Counted from the first letter of the stretch, positions 51,936 to 64,000 are shown. The stretch is 64,000 bases of DNA from Archangium lipolyticum (GCF_024623785.1 NZ_JANKBZ010000007.1:1-64000); one strand, 5' to 3'. Notes: generated by a model from the letters alone, not told the origin. Numbers and translations are program-made.

Positions 51936-53507
51936 ATGGCATCGAGCTTCCTGACGCTCCGTGACGGAGAGCCTCGCTCGTTCATCCACCGGGAAGACGG
52001 GGGAGGGTACAGGACCCTGTTGGTGGTCAACCCGGCGGCGGAGGGCTGGGCGCTGGCGAAGTATTTCGTCAACGTCCCCGCTCCCCGGAAGGTGCGCCTG
52101 CTCTTCGGGGAGGCGTACTACGACGAGCGCTCCGGATTCCTGCTCGTCGTCGAGGGGAGAGCCATCGGTTACGGCGGCTCCTTCATCAACCTCTGGGATG
52201 CGATCCGGAAGCTCGGCCTGCGGATGGAGGAGCACTGGCTGGTGGTCCAGAACGCCGGTTCGGCGACCCGGCTGGAGCCCTTCTCCGGGAAGAACAAGGG
52301 CCACCTGCCACTGCCGAACGGACTGGCGATGGTGGACCAGGCGATGGCGGAGGCCAGGAACTTCGCGATCCACTCGCCGGGTGGGCTGTTCCATGTGGCG
52401 GCGGTGGACATGCTGCAGAAGAACGCCAGCGAGGCCTATACCGCCGAGGGAGCCAGACTGCTGGAGCGTTTCGGGCTGCTCATCACCGGCATTCCGGTGG
52501 ACGTGCCCCGGCTGACCGAGGCGCAGCTGCGCAAGTGGGGCTTCGCCATCTGTGAGGCGGCCACGGGCCGGGTGCTGTGCTTCGTCGAGCACCCGGGACG
52601 GGCGGAGCTCCTCGACGAGGCGCTCCGGAGATACGCTGGGAAGGTGGAGACGAAGGTGTACTTCAGCACCTTCCGGTTCCACTTGCGGCCCGACTTCCTG
52701 GACGTGTACGCCCGCGCCATGACCGGCGCCCTGTTCGAGGAGTACCGGGCCCGGGTCGCTCCTGAGGTGGTGGAGCGCGCGCGGAGTGCCCCGAGTGCGG
52801 CGGCCTTCATCGAGGAGGTGGGGGCTCGCCTGTCGGTGCCGGAGCCCTCCGAGCTGGCCGTCATGTACCACCTGTTCAAGGGGGGCCTGGAGGAGGGGTT
52901 CTACCGAGGGGAGCTGGCCGACTTCAGCGACGTCGTCCTGGAGGGGATGACAGCTTCAGGCCTGGAGACGTGGGAGCGGCGGCGGCTGGGAGACGAGCGA
53001 TTCACACGACGCTACTCGAAGGAGCTCTGGGCGCGGTTCTTCCATGTCGCCCGGATCCTCGAGCTGCGCTGTGGCGGAATGGCCGTGGTGAGTGCTGGCG
53101 AGGGCGCCATCTCGGAGGACCTGGGCACCATTGATGCGATGAAGGAGCTGTATGCCGCCGTCCAGAGACGGGACAAGGCCGGGGGCGTGGTGAGGGAGTC
53201 CCTGCACCTTCCCCCGCCGAGAGGTGCTCCGCTCATCGTCAATTCCTACCTGGGCACGGGGGTCGTGGTGAAGGACGGGGCCATGGTGGTGAACTGCGAG
53301 ATTGGGGCAGGGTGCATCGAGGGAATGGTGACGGACGTCCATGCCGGAGAGGTCCACGTGGGCCCGGGGAGCTGGCTGCACGCGCACTTCACGGTGGCGG
53401 GGCGGGCGTCCTCCGAACCCCTCGTGGTCCCAGAAGGGCGGGACGCGGTGCTCCAGGAACAGGGGCCAATCAGGCTCGCTTCGAGGAGCTCTTCCTCGAC
53501 AGCCTGA
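51936..53507 (+). CDS. sugar nucleotidyltransferase-like protein with a beta-helix tail
   Basis: 523 residues. A segment LVVQNAGSATRLEPFSGKNK (about 103-122) resembles the G-x-G-x-R…P-K pyrophosphorylase loop, though the second glycine is changed. Next come a central helical region and, at about 435-505, a left-handed beta-helix (LIVNSYLGTGVVVKDGAMVV, NCEIGAGCIEG, VHVGPGSWLHAHF) as in L-fucose-1-phosphate guanylyltransferase and other sugar-1-P nucleotidyltransferases. It would activate the sugar made by the preceding three enzymes. Family and substrate are uncertain; a distant relative of fucokinase/GDP-fucose pyrophosphorylase is my best guess. Confidence 0.55.
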   Translation: MASSFLTLRDGEPRSFIHREDGGGYRTLLVVNPAAEGWALAKYFVNVPAPRKVRLLFGEAYYDERSGFLLVVEGRAIGYGGSFINLWDAIRKLGLRMEEHWLVVQNAGSATRLEPFSGKNKGHLPLPNGLAMVDQAMAEARNFAIHSPGGLFHVAAVDMLQKNASEAYTAEGARLLERFGLLITGIPVDVPRLTEAQLRKWGFAICEAATGRVLCFVEHPGRAELLDEALRRYAGKVETKVYFSTFRFHLRPDFLDVYARAMTGALFEEYRARVAPEVVERARSAPSAAAFIEEVGARLSVPEPSELAVMYHLFKGGLEEGFYRGELADFSDVVLEGMTASGLETWERRRLGDERFTRRYSKELWARFFHVARILELRCGGMAVVSAGEGAISEDLGTIDAMKELYAAVQRRDKAGGVVRESLHLPPPRGAPLIVNSYLGTGVVVKDGAMVVNCEIGAGCIEGMVTDVHAGEVHVGPGSWLHAHFTVAGRASSEPLVVPEGRDAVLQEQGPIRLASRSSSSTA

Positions 53508-53530
53508 ATGGCAGGTAGGGCAATAGGCGG

Positions 53531-55759
53531 ATGAGCGGGGCCTTGCTCGGCGGATTGGCCATGTCTCGCCGGCCCCGCGGCGGGTGGCTGGTGCCGGTCC
53601 GCCAGGAGACTTATCCACTAGATATGGCCACCCAGGAGACTCCAGACGAGACGGGGCCCGAGTACCGCGCCTCCCGGCTCGAAGCGGAACTCCAGCGAAC
53701 CCAGGCGCAGCTCGAGCGCCGCAACCGGCAGCTCGAGCTCCTGATGCTCGCCGCGCGGGACCTCAACTCGAGCCTTCATGACCTGGACATCATGCGGCGG
53801 CTCGTCTGGACGGCCATGGAGCTGGTGGACGCAACCGAAGGCCTCTGGGGACGGCTGATCGACGGCCGCATGGTCATGATGGAGTCCCTGTGGCGAGAGG
53901 GGCGGGCCATCGAACCCCGCCACGTCGTCTTCGAGCCGAATGTGGGGGTTCCCGGCCACGTGATGGTCACTGGAGAGCCCTACGTCTCGAACGATGCGGC
54001 CAATGATGAGCATGTCCTGTCACAGCTCCAGAAGACCCGGGGCTTCTACAACCTCATCGACCTGCCCCTCTTCGCCCGCTCCGGGGAACTGCTGGGTTGC
54101 TTCGAGCTCCACAACAAGAAGGACCACCAGCCCTTTACCCAGGAGGACCTGGAGCTCCTCAAGGCACTGAGATCCCTTGCCGGAGTGGCCCTGGAGAACG
54201 CGCGCCTCTTCGACACGGTCCAATCCGAGCGCAGGACCCTGGAGACGATCGTGCACCAGATGCCAGCGGGCTTCATCCTCGCCTCGGCTCCATCGGGAAG
54301 GATCCTCTACTCCAATCAGGAATCGGAGCACCTCCTGGGACATCCGGAGTTTCTGCCCAAGAGCCAGGAGCAGTACTCCCAGTGGGGAGCCGTTCATCCA
54401 GATCTCACTCCCTACGCGCCCGAGGAGTATCCGCTGGCCCGGGCCCTTCGTGATGGCGAGACCCTCAAGGACGAGGAGGTGCTGTACCGCAGGAGCGACG
54501 GAACACTCGCCCATCTCTCCTTCACGGCGGCACCGATCCGCGATGCCCAGGGCCGGATCACCGAGGCCGTCAGTGTCTTCACCGACATCTCGGGACGCAA
54601 GCGGGCCGAGCGGAAGCTCGAGGAGAGCGAGAACAAGTTCCGGCGGATCTTCGAGTCCAACCTGATCGGCATCGTCTTCGGTGACATCCAGGGGCACCTC
54701 TACGACGTGAACGATTACTACGCCAGTCTCATCGGCGTTCGGCGGGAGGAGGTTCTCGCGGGCAAGGTCCGCTGGGATCTCATCACGCCGCCAGAGGATC
54801 TGGAGAAGGACAGGGCCGCGGCGCGGGAGATGCTCGAATCACCGGAGGGAGTCTGTACCCCCTACGAGAAGCGCTACATCCTTCCGGACGGCCGCGTCGT
54901 GTGGATCCTCCTGGGGTGTGCCTTTACCGATGCGGACCGGTGCAAGAACGTCGCCTTCGTCATCGACATCACTCAAAACAAGGAGTCCGAGGACCTGCTC
55001 GCGAGGAGCCTCGCCAGTGAGCAGCTGGCCCGGGAAGAGGCGGAGACCGTCCTGTCGCAGCTCCGGGTCGAGAGGAACCTGCGCGAGCAGTTCGTGTCGG
55101 CCCTCAGTCATGATCTCCGCACGCCTCTGACCGCGGCGAAGATGAGTGCCCAGCTCATTCCCCGCCAGCCGAACCTGCCTGACAAGGTCTACTCACTGGC
55201 CGCCCGGGTGAGACACAACATCGACCGCGCGGACCAGATGATCACCGACCTCCTGGATGCGAACCGCATCCGGGCGGGTCAGGGACTGCCCATCGAGCCG
55301 GCTCCATGTGAGCTCTGGCAGGTGGTGGCTGACACGTTGGAGGAACTCTCGACCGTTCACGGAGATCGGTTCCTCCTTCGTGGAGAGGAGCGGCTCCAGG
55401 GCGACTGGGATGCGCGGGCCCTGCGCAGGCTCGTCGAGAACCTCTGCGGCAATGCGATCAAGTACGGAGACCCGTCGCGGCAGGTGACCGTGAGCCTGAC
55501 GCAGGACGGCGACTTGTTGGAGCTGGCCGTCCATAATTGGGGAAACCCCATCCCCCCCGGGGAGCAGGAGCAACTCTTCAACTACTTCACCCGGACGAAG
55601 AGCGCGGAGACCAGCGGACAGAAGGGCTGGGGCATCGGGCTGACACTCGTGAGGGGAGTCGCCGAGGCGCATGGCGGAAGCGTCCGCGTGGAGAGCACCC
55701 GGGAGAAGGGGACGACCTTCCGCGTCTTCCTCCCCAGGATGGCGAAGTCTCCGGGGTGA
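53531..55759 (+). CDS. sensor histidine kinase with GAF-PAS-PAS sensory domains
   Basis: 742 residues, no membrane segment, so a cytoplasmic sensor. After a short coiled coil ([20 protein letters not shown]) come GAF (about 85-240), PAS (about 245-355), PAS (about 370-490), then HisKA with phospho-accepting H527 in [17 protein letters not shown] and the HATPase domain ([25 protein letters not shown]). No receiver domain or adjacent regulator gene. The start is uncertain: 53531 lies 23 bases after the previous gene, whereas a natural-looking Met is at 53624; neither has a good ribosome site. It may belong to the preceding operon. Confidence 0.87.
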   Translation: MSGALLGGLAMSRRPRGGWLVPVRQETYPLDMATQETPDETGPEYRASRLEAELQRTQAQLERRNRQLELLMLAARDLNSSLHDLDIMRRLVWTAMELVDATEGLWGRLIDGRMVMMESLWREGRAIEPRHVVFEPNVGVPGHVMVTGEPYVSNDAANDEHVLSQLQKTRGFYNLIDLPLFARSGELLGCFELHNKKDHQPFTQEDLELLKALRSLAGVALENARLFDTVQSERRTLETIVHQMPAGFILASAPSGRILYSNQESEHLLGHPEFLPKSQEQYSQWGAVHPDLTPYAPEEYPLARALRDGETLKDEEVLYRRSDGTLAHLSFTAAPIRDAQGRITEAVSVFTDISGRKRAERKLEESENKFRRIFESNLIGIVFGDIQGHLYDVNDYYASLIGVRREEVLAGKVRWDLITPPEDLEKDRAAAREMLESPEGVCTPYEKRYILPDGRVVWILLGCAFTDADRCKNVAFVIDITQNKESEDLLARSLASEQLAREEAETVLSQLRVERNLREQFVSALSHDLRTPLTAAKMSAQLIPRQPNLPDKVYSLAARVRHNIDRADQMITDLLDANRIRAGQGLPIEPAPCELWQVVADTLEELSTVHGDRFLLRGEERLQGDWDARALRRLVENLCGNAIKYGDPSRQVTVSLTQDGDLLELAVHNWGNPIPPGEQEQLFNYFTRTKSAETSGQKGWGIGLTLVRGVAEAHGGSVRVESTREKGTTFRVFLPRMAKSPG

Positions 55760-55894
55760 CGCGCGGGCGCCCGGTTTCGGTCGCTGAGCAGGGGACCCCT
55801 GTTTCCAGGCGCGTGCCCAGCCAACTGTCACGAAACGCAGTTCCTCTCTCTGTCTTTGATGAAGCTGAATTCAATTTCGGACGGAGAGGATTCC

Positions 55895-56611
55895 ATGCCG
55901 CGCAAGCCGCAGTCTTCATTTGTAGCCGAGGCGCTCGAAGTCTATGACGTGAAGCCGGAGACCGAAGCCAAGGTCCTCGCGGCGGACTTGAAGAAGAGGC
56001 TCGCCGACCTTGGCCAGCTTCTACCTGGCAAGGCGGTACCCAGCGAGACGATGGTCAGGGCGGTCTTCGAGCACTGTGGCGAGCTCATGGAGCTGGCCAG
56101 GGAGGCGGCCTCCCGCTCTGGCATCGACACGGACGAGAAGGTGACCGTCGAGGGAGAAGCCATCCCAGCCCATGACTATTCCTTCAAGACGTACGATCAG
56201 TTCCTGAAGGCCGAGGACGAGATCGAAGCCAGCGTCCCCAAGCGTGAGGGCTTCGCGGCGGGGGGCGCGGACACGGCGTGGACGGTGGTGAAGAAGATCC
56301 TGGGGGCGATTGGTATTCCCGCCCAGCACGTCGGCAGCGTCAAGGCTGTCCTTCAGGAGATGGCCGGGAACGATCTGGCCACGCTGGTCCGCGAGCTCAA
56401 GGCGAGGCGTTTTTCGCAGGCCCGGGCGCCGTTGATGAAGATCCTGAACGTGATGCGCTCGAAGACGTTCCTCAGCAAGCTGGGCAAGCGCATCGGAGCG
56501 AAAGCCGCTGGAACCCTCGTGGCCAAGATCGGCGCGAAGTTCGTCCCCTTCGTGGGGTGGGCCGTCCTGGCCGGTCAGCTCATCTGGGCCTTCAGCAAGC
56601 AGATCTTCTGA
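55895..56611 (+). CDS. protein with a glycine-rich hydrophobic C-terminal segment, partner of the papain-like fusion
   Basis: 238 residues from ATG 55895 (GGAGAGGA upstream). The N-terminal ~190 residues are charged and helical, with no known domain (AAGGADTAWTVVKKILGAIG). The end is a glycine/alanine stretch of about 40 residues, KRIGAKAAGTLVAKIGAKF then VPFVGWAVLAGQLIWAFSK, which could be a membrane-inserting hairpin. It is 31 bases before the papain/alpha-beta-hydrolase fusion and surely co-transcribed. Possible roles: membrane-perforating effector, regulatory anchor or inhibitor of the neighbour. None is proven. Confidence 0.6.
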   Translation: MPRKPQSSFVAEALEVYDVKPETEAKVLAADLKKRLADLGQLLPGKAVPSETMVRAVFEHCGELMELAREAASRSGIDTDEKVTVEGEAIPAHDYSFKTYDQFLKAEDEIEASVPKREGFAAGGADTAWTVVKKILGAIGIPAQHVGSVKAVLQEMAGNDLATLVRELKARRFSQARAPLMKILNVMRSKTFLSKLGKRIGAKAAGTLVAKIGAKFVPFVGWAVLAGQLIWAFSKQIF

Positions 56612-56642
56612 CGGCTCGTGGGGAATCGCGGAGGAGCCAGTC

Positions 56643-58571
56643 ATGCTCAGGACACGTGACGGTCGCGAGCGGATCCTCGACGTCCGCCCGGACACCCCCG
56701 ATTTCAGAGACGGGCTCTACGAGCCGTCTCTCGTCGAGGTGCCCCCGGTGCGGACGCTCGAGGAGTACCGGGCGTTCAGGGTGCCCATCCTGGACCAGCG
56801 CACGGATGGGGCCTGCACGGGTTTCGGTCTGGCCACGGTCGCCAACTACCTGCTGCGCAGGTTGGCCGGCAAGCGTAGCAAGGGCTCCCGGGCGACACCT
56901 CCGCGTGTGAGCCCGCGGATGCTCTTCGAAATGGCCCGGAGGTACGACGACTGGCCGGGGGAGGACTACAACGGCTCCAGCTGCCGTGGGGCGGTGAAGG
57001 GCTGGCACAAGCACGGGGTCTGCGAGGAGCAGAAGTGGAAGCACATCGAGGGCAAGGACTCCCATGTCCTGACGGAGGAGCGTGCGAGCGACGCCATGCG
57101 GCACCCGCTGGGCGCCTATTTCCGCGTCAACCACAAGGACCTGGTCGCCATGCACAGCGCGCTCGCGGAGGTGGGCATCCTCTTCGCCTCCTGCGAGGTG
57201 CACGAGGGCTGGAAGGATGTCGGCCGCAGTGGCCGCATCCCGCGCCGCCCCAACATCGTGGGCGGACACGCATTCGCCATCGTCGGCTATGACGAGGAGG
57301 GGTTCTGGATCCAGAACTCCTGGGGCAGGGACTACGGCAAGGGAGGGTTCTGCCACCTCTCCTATGACGATTGGCTGGCCAACGGCTCGGACGTGTGGGT
57401 GGCACGGCTGGGAGTGCCGATCAGCCGGAAGGCCGCGGAGCGCACCACCCGGAGGACACGGGCTCCCGCGGCCGGGGGTTTCGAGGGCTACGCCTTCGCC
57501 GACCTGCGCCCGCACATCATCAGCATCGGCAACGAAGGCCTCCTGCGAGAGTCAGGCACCTACGGGACGAGCCATGACGAAGTCCGGCAGATCATCGAGC
57601 ACGACATTCCTCGCATCACCCGGGGCTGGTCCAGGAAGAGGATCTTGCTCTACGCGCACGGCGGGCTGGTGGACGAGTCCGCGGGCGTGCAGCGGGTCGC
57701 GCTCCATCGGGAGAAGCTGCTGCGGGAGGAGATCTACCCGCTGGAGTTCATCTGGAAGAGCGACTTCTGGACGACGCTGGGCAACATCCTCCAGGACGCG
57801 CGCGGACGGCGGTCTCCCGACACCCTGTCAGCCGGGCTGAAGGCGCTCATGGAGGACCGGATCGACGACATGCTCGAACCGCTGGCGCGGGCGCTCGGAG
57901 GGCGGGCGCAGTGGGAGGAGATGAAGGAGAACGCCCTGTTGGCGACGCGGTCGGAGAAGGGCGGAGCCCGGTTCGTCGCCGGATGCCTGGCCGGGCTGGG
58001 CGCGAGGAATCCCTCGCTCGAGCTCCACGTCATCGGGCACAGCGCGGGTTCCGTCTTCCATGCTCCACTCGTGCAACTCCTGGCGAGCCGGGGGCGGATC
58101 TCCCAGGGACCGATGCGGGGAGAGACGGGTCATGGGTTGGGGATTGCTTCCTGCTCGCTCTGGGCCCCCGCCTGCACCGTCGCCCTCTTCAAGGAGAGCT
58201 ACCTGCCGCTCATCCAGAGTGGAGACATCGGCCGGTTCTCGGTGTTCACCCTCACAGAGGACGCCGAGCGCGACGACACCTGCGCGGGCCTCTACCGCAA
58301 GTCGCTGCTGTACCTGGTCTCCAATGCCTTCGAGCCGACTCCGCGCATTCCACGACGCCGCTCCAGGGGTCAGCCGTTGCTGGGCATGGCGACGTTCATC
58401 CAGGAGGAGCCGTCGCTCAGAACGCTCTTCCAGGGCAAGGCCCGATGGGTCCTCTCGCCCAATGAAGCGGTGCTTGGAACGCAAGGCGCTTCGCGCGCCA
58501 GGAGCCATGGGGGGTTCGATGATGACGACGCAACGCTTCGCTCGACGATCGCGCACATCCTGAACACCTGA
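56643..58571 (+). CDS. papain-like (C1) peptidase fused to an alpha/beta-hydrolase
   Basis: 642 residues, ATG 56643 with GGAGGAG. Residues about 40-265 are a C1-type cysteine peptidase: Q52 of the oxyanion hole in ILDQRTDG, C58 in DGACTGFG, H209 in VGGHAFAIVGY, N225 in WIQNSWGRDYG; the Q-to-C spacing of six is that of papain. There is no signal or propeptide, so it acts inside a cell. From about 330, ILLYAHGGL and HVIGHSAGSVFH (nucleophile S467) mark an alpha/beta-hydrolase of the lipase/esterase type. One chain with two hydrolases and a membrane-active-looking partner resembles an abortive-infection or effector toxin. Confidence 0.75.
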   Translation: MLRTRDGRERILDVRPDTPDFRDGLYEPSLVEVPPVRTLEEYRAFRVPILDQRTDGACTGFGLATVANYLLRRLAGKRSKGSRATPPRVSPRMLFEMARRYDDWPGEDYNGSSCRGAVKGWHKHGVCEEQKWKHIEGKDSHVLTEERASDAMRHPLGAYFRVNHKDLVAMHSALAEVGILFASCEVHEGWKDVGRSGRIPRRPNIVGGHAFAIVGYDEEGFWIQNSWGRDYGKGGFCHLSYDDWLANGSDVWVARLGVPISRKAAERTTRRTRAPAAGGFEGYAFADLRPHIISIGNEGLLRESGTYGTSHDEVRQIIEHDIPRITRGWSRKRILLYAHGGLVDESAGVQRVALHREKLLREEIYPLEFIWKSDFWTTLGNILQDARGRRSPDTLSAGLKALMEDRIDDMLEPLARALGGRAQWEEMKENALLATRSEKGGARFVAGCLAGLGARNPSLELHVIGHSAGSVFHAPLVQLLASRGRISQGPMRGETGHGLGIASCSLWAPACTVALFKESYLPLIQSGDIGRFSVFTLTEDAERDDTCAGLYRKSLLYLVSNAFEPTPRIPRRRSRGQPLLGMATFIQEEPSLRTLFQGKARWVLSPNEAVLGTQGASRARSHGGFDDDDATLRSTIAHILNT

Positions 58572-58600
58572 GCGTCCACGGGGTTCTGTCCTGTCTCCCC

Positions 58601-58626
58601 GCCCAGCCTCGTTGGGCTTGTTCCTC
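58601..58626 (+). terminator. possible hairpin terminator after the fusion gene
   Basis: GCCCAGC pairs with GTTGGGC (one G-T pair, loop CTC), followed by TTGTTCCTCGTTT. It is 30 bases after the stop at 58571. The stem is short, so this is a weak call. Confidence 0.4.
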
Positions 58627-58695
58627 GTTTACATCTGCGACAAGTTGGCGTGTGCGCGGCCATGCCTTGGCGCCGATACACAGGGGAGGATGACG

Positions 58696-59349
58696 ATGAT
58701 CACCGTGACCGCATTTCGCTGGGTGCCGCCTTTCGCACAGGGGCTCGTGAGGGATCTTCGGGTGCGCTGGGCGCTGGAAGAGGCGGGGCGCAGCTATCAG
58801 GAGCGGCTGATCGGGCCGGAGGACCAGACCTCCGAGGCCTATCGCCGCCTCCAGCCCTTCGGCCAGGTGCCGGTCTACGAGGAAGATGGCCTGACGCTGT
58901 TCGAATCCGGTGCCATCGTGCTGCACATCGCGGAATCGTCGCAGGTGCTGATGCCGTCCGAGCCCGCCGCCCGGGCGCGCACCATCACGTGGATGTTCGC
59001 GGCGCTGAACTCGATCGAGCCGCATATCCAGAACCTCGCCACCATCGACCTCTTCTCAGCGAATGAGGAATGGGCGAAGTTGCGCCGCCCGGGCGCGCTC
59101 AAGATGGTCGAGAAAAAGCTCGACGAGCTCGTTACCTGGCTGGACGGCCGGGAGTGGCTCGAGGACCGGTTCACCGCCGGCGACCTCCTCATGACGAGCG
59201 TGCTCCGCATCCTGCGCCACACCGAGCTGGTCACCGCGCGCCAGGCGCTCGAGGCCTACCGCCTCCGCGGCGAGGCGCGGCCGGCCTTCCAGAAGGCGCT
59301 GGCCGACCAGCTGGCGCCGTTCGCGAAGAATGCGCCTCCGAGGGCATGA
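58696..59349 (+). CDS. glutathione S-transferase family protein
   Basis: 217 residues from ATG 58696, chosen because GGGGAGG is seven bases upstream; the ATG at 58690 touches that site. N-terminal thioredoxin-like domain (FRWVPPFAQGLVRDLRVRWA with a likely Ser/Gly-type active residue; QPFGQVPVYEEDG with the cis-Pro; ESGAIVLHIAE for the glutathione glutamyl group), then the all-helical C-terminal domain ending …DRFTAGDLLMTSVLRIL (N-capping box). Cytoplasmic. Probably conjugates a xenobiotic or reduces a peroxide. It is a single gene. Confidence 0.85.
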   Translation: MITVTAFRWVPPFAQGLVRDLRVRWALEEAGRSYQERLIGPEDQTSEAYRRLQPFGQVPVYEEDGLTLFESGAIVLHIAESSQVLMPSEPAARARTITWMFAALNSIEPHIQNLATIDLFSANEEWAKLRRPGALKMVEKKLDELVTWLDGREWLEDRFTAGDLLMTSVLRILRHTELVTARQALEAYRLRGEARPAFQKALADQLAPFAKNAPPRA

Positions 59350-59464
59350 AAGCAGGGCCGCCGGGCCCGTGGGTTGACGGATTTGTTGCTCAGCTCTCCG
59401 TGCATGCTCCTCCAACATGCGTTGCTTGCGCTGTATGGGCAGTGCATCCACCCCAGAGGAGTCC

Positions 59465-61027
59465 ATGTCCGGAAAGCGTCGTGTCGTTGGAGGCGCCTCA
59501 CTGGCGCTCGTGCTGATTCCGCTCGCATCGGTCGCCGAGCCGCCCGTCATTCCTCCGCGTGCGGAGACTCCCGTGTTGCACGGGTACGACGAAGCACCGC
59601 GTACCCCGGACGCGGATGACCCGGCCATCTGGGTCCACCCGAGCCGTCCGGAGCGGGGCCTCGTCATCGGCGTGCTCAAGGAGGCTGGCCTGCAGGTCTA
59701 CGACCTGGATGGGCGGGTGGTGCAGACCGTGCTCCCGCCGAACCGTCCAGCGCTCTCGGCCGAGGATCCCTCGGTTCCCGGGCCGCGGCCCGATGCGGAG
59801 ACCTCCGCGTGCCCGGAGAGCGAGAGCGGCGAGACGTTCGGGCGCTTCAACAACGTGGACATCCAGTACGGCTTTCCGTTGCGTGGCGCGGATGGTCGGG
59901 TCCGGAAGGTGGATCTCGCGGTGGTGACGGACCGCGGTTGTGACCGGCTCCGCATCTATGCCATCGACCCCGGGCGCGCGAACGGACCGCTCTTCGATGT
60001 CACGGCGCGCACGGCGGAGCGCGTCTTTCCTTCGCGGTATGTGCAGCCTTCTCCCTTCCAGCCCACGGGAGAGCCGGTGGGCTCGCAACCGAATCCGCTG
60101 GATGACCAGAACACGGCCTACGGACTCGGGCTCTACCACGACCCGTCCGACCGCTTTCATGCGTTCGTGACGCAGCGCAGCCGCAGTGTGGTGGCCTGGC
60201 TCGAGTTGTACGAGGCCGGCGCGGAGCAGGTGGGCTACCGGAAGGTGCGCGAGTTCCGTTTCGACCCGCGCTTCTCCATTCCCAGGCCGTCCGGCGGCGG
60301 ACACCTGTCGTGGTCGCCGTGCCGGGAGGAGCCGGCGGACGATCCGCAGTTCGAAGGGCTCGTGGTGGACCAGCAGGAGGGCATTCTCTACGCGGCGCAG
60401 GAGGTGGTGGGGCTGTGGAAGGTGCCGCTGAGCGCGTCGCTCCCGCGTGTGGTGGACGTCCCTCCGAGCCGCCTCATCGAGCCGGTGAAGTCGTTCGGGG
60501 CCTCGTACTGGGCCGTCCCGGATGATGGCGAATACGCCTGTGAGCTGGAGGCTCCGGCCCCAGCGCCCGAGGGAACCATCGCCGTGCCGGGCAACCCCGC
60601 CGTGGGTGGCAAGCACCTGGAGGCGGATGTCGAGGGGCTTGCGCTGTACTACGCGGAAGAAGAGGAGGGTTATCTCGTCGTCTCCAGCCAGGGCGACGAC
60701 ACGCTCCACCTCTATGACCGTGAGGGGGGATGGACGCGTGAGCGCGGCAACCGCCATCTCGGAAGCTTCCGTGTGGAGGGCGTGGGCGAGACGGATGGCC
60801 ATGACGTGGTGAACGTCCCCATGGGCGCCTCCTTCCCGAGGGGGCTCGTGGTCCTCCAGACGGGCAAGGCCCCGCCACCGCCGAGCACCGAGCCGGCGAA
60901 TGGTTATGAGTACGACGGCTCGACGCAGTTCAAGCTCGTGCGCTGGGACGACATCGCGGAGGCGGTCCCTCCTGGCTTCAAGGTGGACACGGACGATTAC
61001 GACCCACGTGACCCGCACGACGATTGA
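59465..61027 (+). CDS. secreted beta-propeller phytase
   Basis: 520 residues from ATG 59465 (GAGGAG upstream) with a Sec signal (…LIPLASVAEPP). Six-bladed phytase motifs: PDADDPAIWVHP, NNVDIQYGF, EGLVVDQQEGILYAAQE, DVEGLALYY, SSQGDDTLHLYDRE and GVGETDGHDVV. Acidic residues for the calcium clusters are preserved in these strings. It removes phosphate from phytate with calcium. The length exceeds that of Bacillus phytase because of insertions and a C-terminal acidic tail. Phosphate-scavenging role; no Pho-box was sought. Confidence 0.88.
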   Translation: MSGKRRVVGGASLALVLIPLASVAEPPVIPPRAETPVLHGYDEAPRTPDADDPAIWVHPSRPERGLVIGVLKEAGLQVYDLDGRVVQTVLPPNRPALSAEDPSVPGPRPDAETSACPESESGETFGRFNNVDIQYGFPLRGADGRVRKVDLAVVTDRGCDRLRIYAIDPGRANGPLFDVTARTAERVFPSRYVQPSPFQPTGEPVGSQPNPLDDQNTAYGLGLYHDPSDRFHAFVTQRSRSVVAWLELYEAGAEQVGYRKVREFRFDPRFSIPRPSGGGHLSWSPCREEPADDPQFEGLVVDQQEGILYAAQEVVGLWKVPLSASLPRVVDVPPSRLIEPVKSFGASYWAVPDDGEYACELEAPAPAPEGTIAVPGNPAVGGKHLEADVEGLALYYAEEEEGYLVVSSQGDDTLHLYDREGGWTRERGNRHLGSFRVEGVGETDGHDVVNVPMGASFPRGLVVLQTGKAPPPPSTEPANGYEYDGSTQFKLVRWDDIAEAVPPGFKVDTDDYDPRDPHDD

Positions 61028-61038
61028 GCGGTGATGAA

Positions 61039-61065
61039 GCCCGCTCTCCCGGCCGGAGAGCGGGC
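61039..61065 (+). terminator. strong hairpin after the phytase gene
   Basis: GCCCGCTCTCC at 61039-61049 and GGAGAGCGGGC at 61055-61065 form a perfect 11-bp stem with a CGGCC loop, 11 bases after the stop. There is no T-run, but the position and strength favour a terminator. Confidence 0.6.
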
Positions 61066-61153
61066 GCCGCGTTGCCAGGAAGCCCTCGCGCTCCGCGTCC
61101 GGTGGGTAGTTATCCACCAGGGAAGCCCGCATCACAGGACCGGGGGACGCGCG

Positions 61154-64000
<2,847 letters not shown>

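Overview
The window is GC-rich bacterial DNA that most resembles a myxobacterium (Archangium/Cystobacter/Myxococcus-like). The reasons are the many small secreted lipoproteins with an ...AAC or ...GC lipobox, an HEXXHXXGXXH (M57-like) metalloprotease, a kinase/cyclase/ATPase fusion, a GAF-PAS-PAS histidine kinase, and pervasive G/C third codon positions. This is inference from gene content; no rRNA, tRNA or marker gene in the window fixes the taxon. No CRISPR array, insertion sequence, prophage or tRNA was seen.

Layout. 1-9 kb: accessory genes (MarR tail, cysteine-rich lipoprotein, TetR with a divergent O-methyltransferase, VOC protein, GH114 lipoprotein, a fascin-like/double-psi-barrel lipoprotein, a zinc-ribbon membrane protein), interspersed with remnants of a LysR regulator and an Ig-like domain protein. 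9-15.4 kb: a carbohydrate-flavoured minus-strand block made of a GT4 glycosyltransferase, a GMC oxidoreductase fused to a DUF1080 (3-keto-glycoside hydrolase) domain, and a large orphan protein with an alpha/alpha-toroid end. 15.6-34.2 kb: a catabolic island. It holds a zinc alcohol dehydrogenase plus a GXWXG protein, a nine-gene minus-strand operon (enoyl-CoA hydratase, TetR, SDR, acyl-CoA ligase, two acyl-CoA dehydrogenases, thiolase, FadJ-like enzyme, aldehyde dehydrogenase), a divergent three-gene operon (ACAD10/11-like dehydrogenase, its kinase, SDR), and a RoxA-like di-haem cytochrome c.

The RoxA-like gene and the long operon carry the same 15-bp palindrome (TTGGCAC-N-GTGYCAA) in their upstream regions. 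I therefore propose one regulon, possibly for oxidative cleavage of a polyisoprenoid (rubber-like) polymer to an aldehyde, followed by oxidation to the acid, CoA activation and beta-oxidation.

34.6-47.7 kb: secreted proteases, a lipoprotein, ArsR/SRPBCC pair with an AT-rich operator, tyrosinase with a histidine-rich MelC1-like partner, LysR/MBL pair, a membrane dipeptidase, glycyl-tRNA synthetase, a serine hydrolase, and remnants of an F420-type oxidoreductase and a SnoaL protein. 47.8-53.5 kb: a GT2 glycosyltransferase and a tight four-gene cassette (GatZ-like aldolase subunit, HAD phosphatase, ribulose-phosphate-epimerase-like enzyme, nucleotidyltransferase-like protein) that looks like synthesis of an unusual activated sugar. 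53.5-64 kb: histidine kinase, a two-gene unit of a glycine-rich membrane-ended protein and a papain/alpha-beta-hydrolase fusion, a GST, a beta-propeller phytase, and a kinase/cyclase/ATPase that runs off the window.

Best candidates for undescribed biology: the rubber-like regulon, the GMC-DUF1080 fusion, the papain-lipase fusion with its partner, and the sugar cassette.
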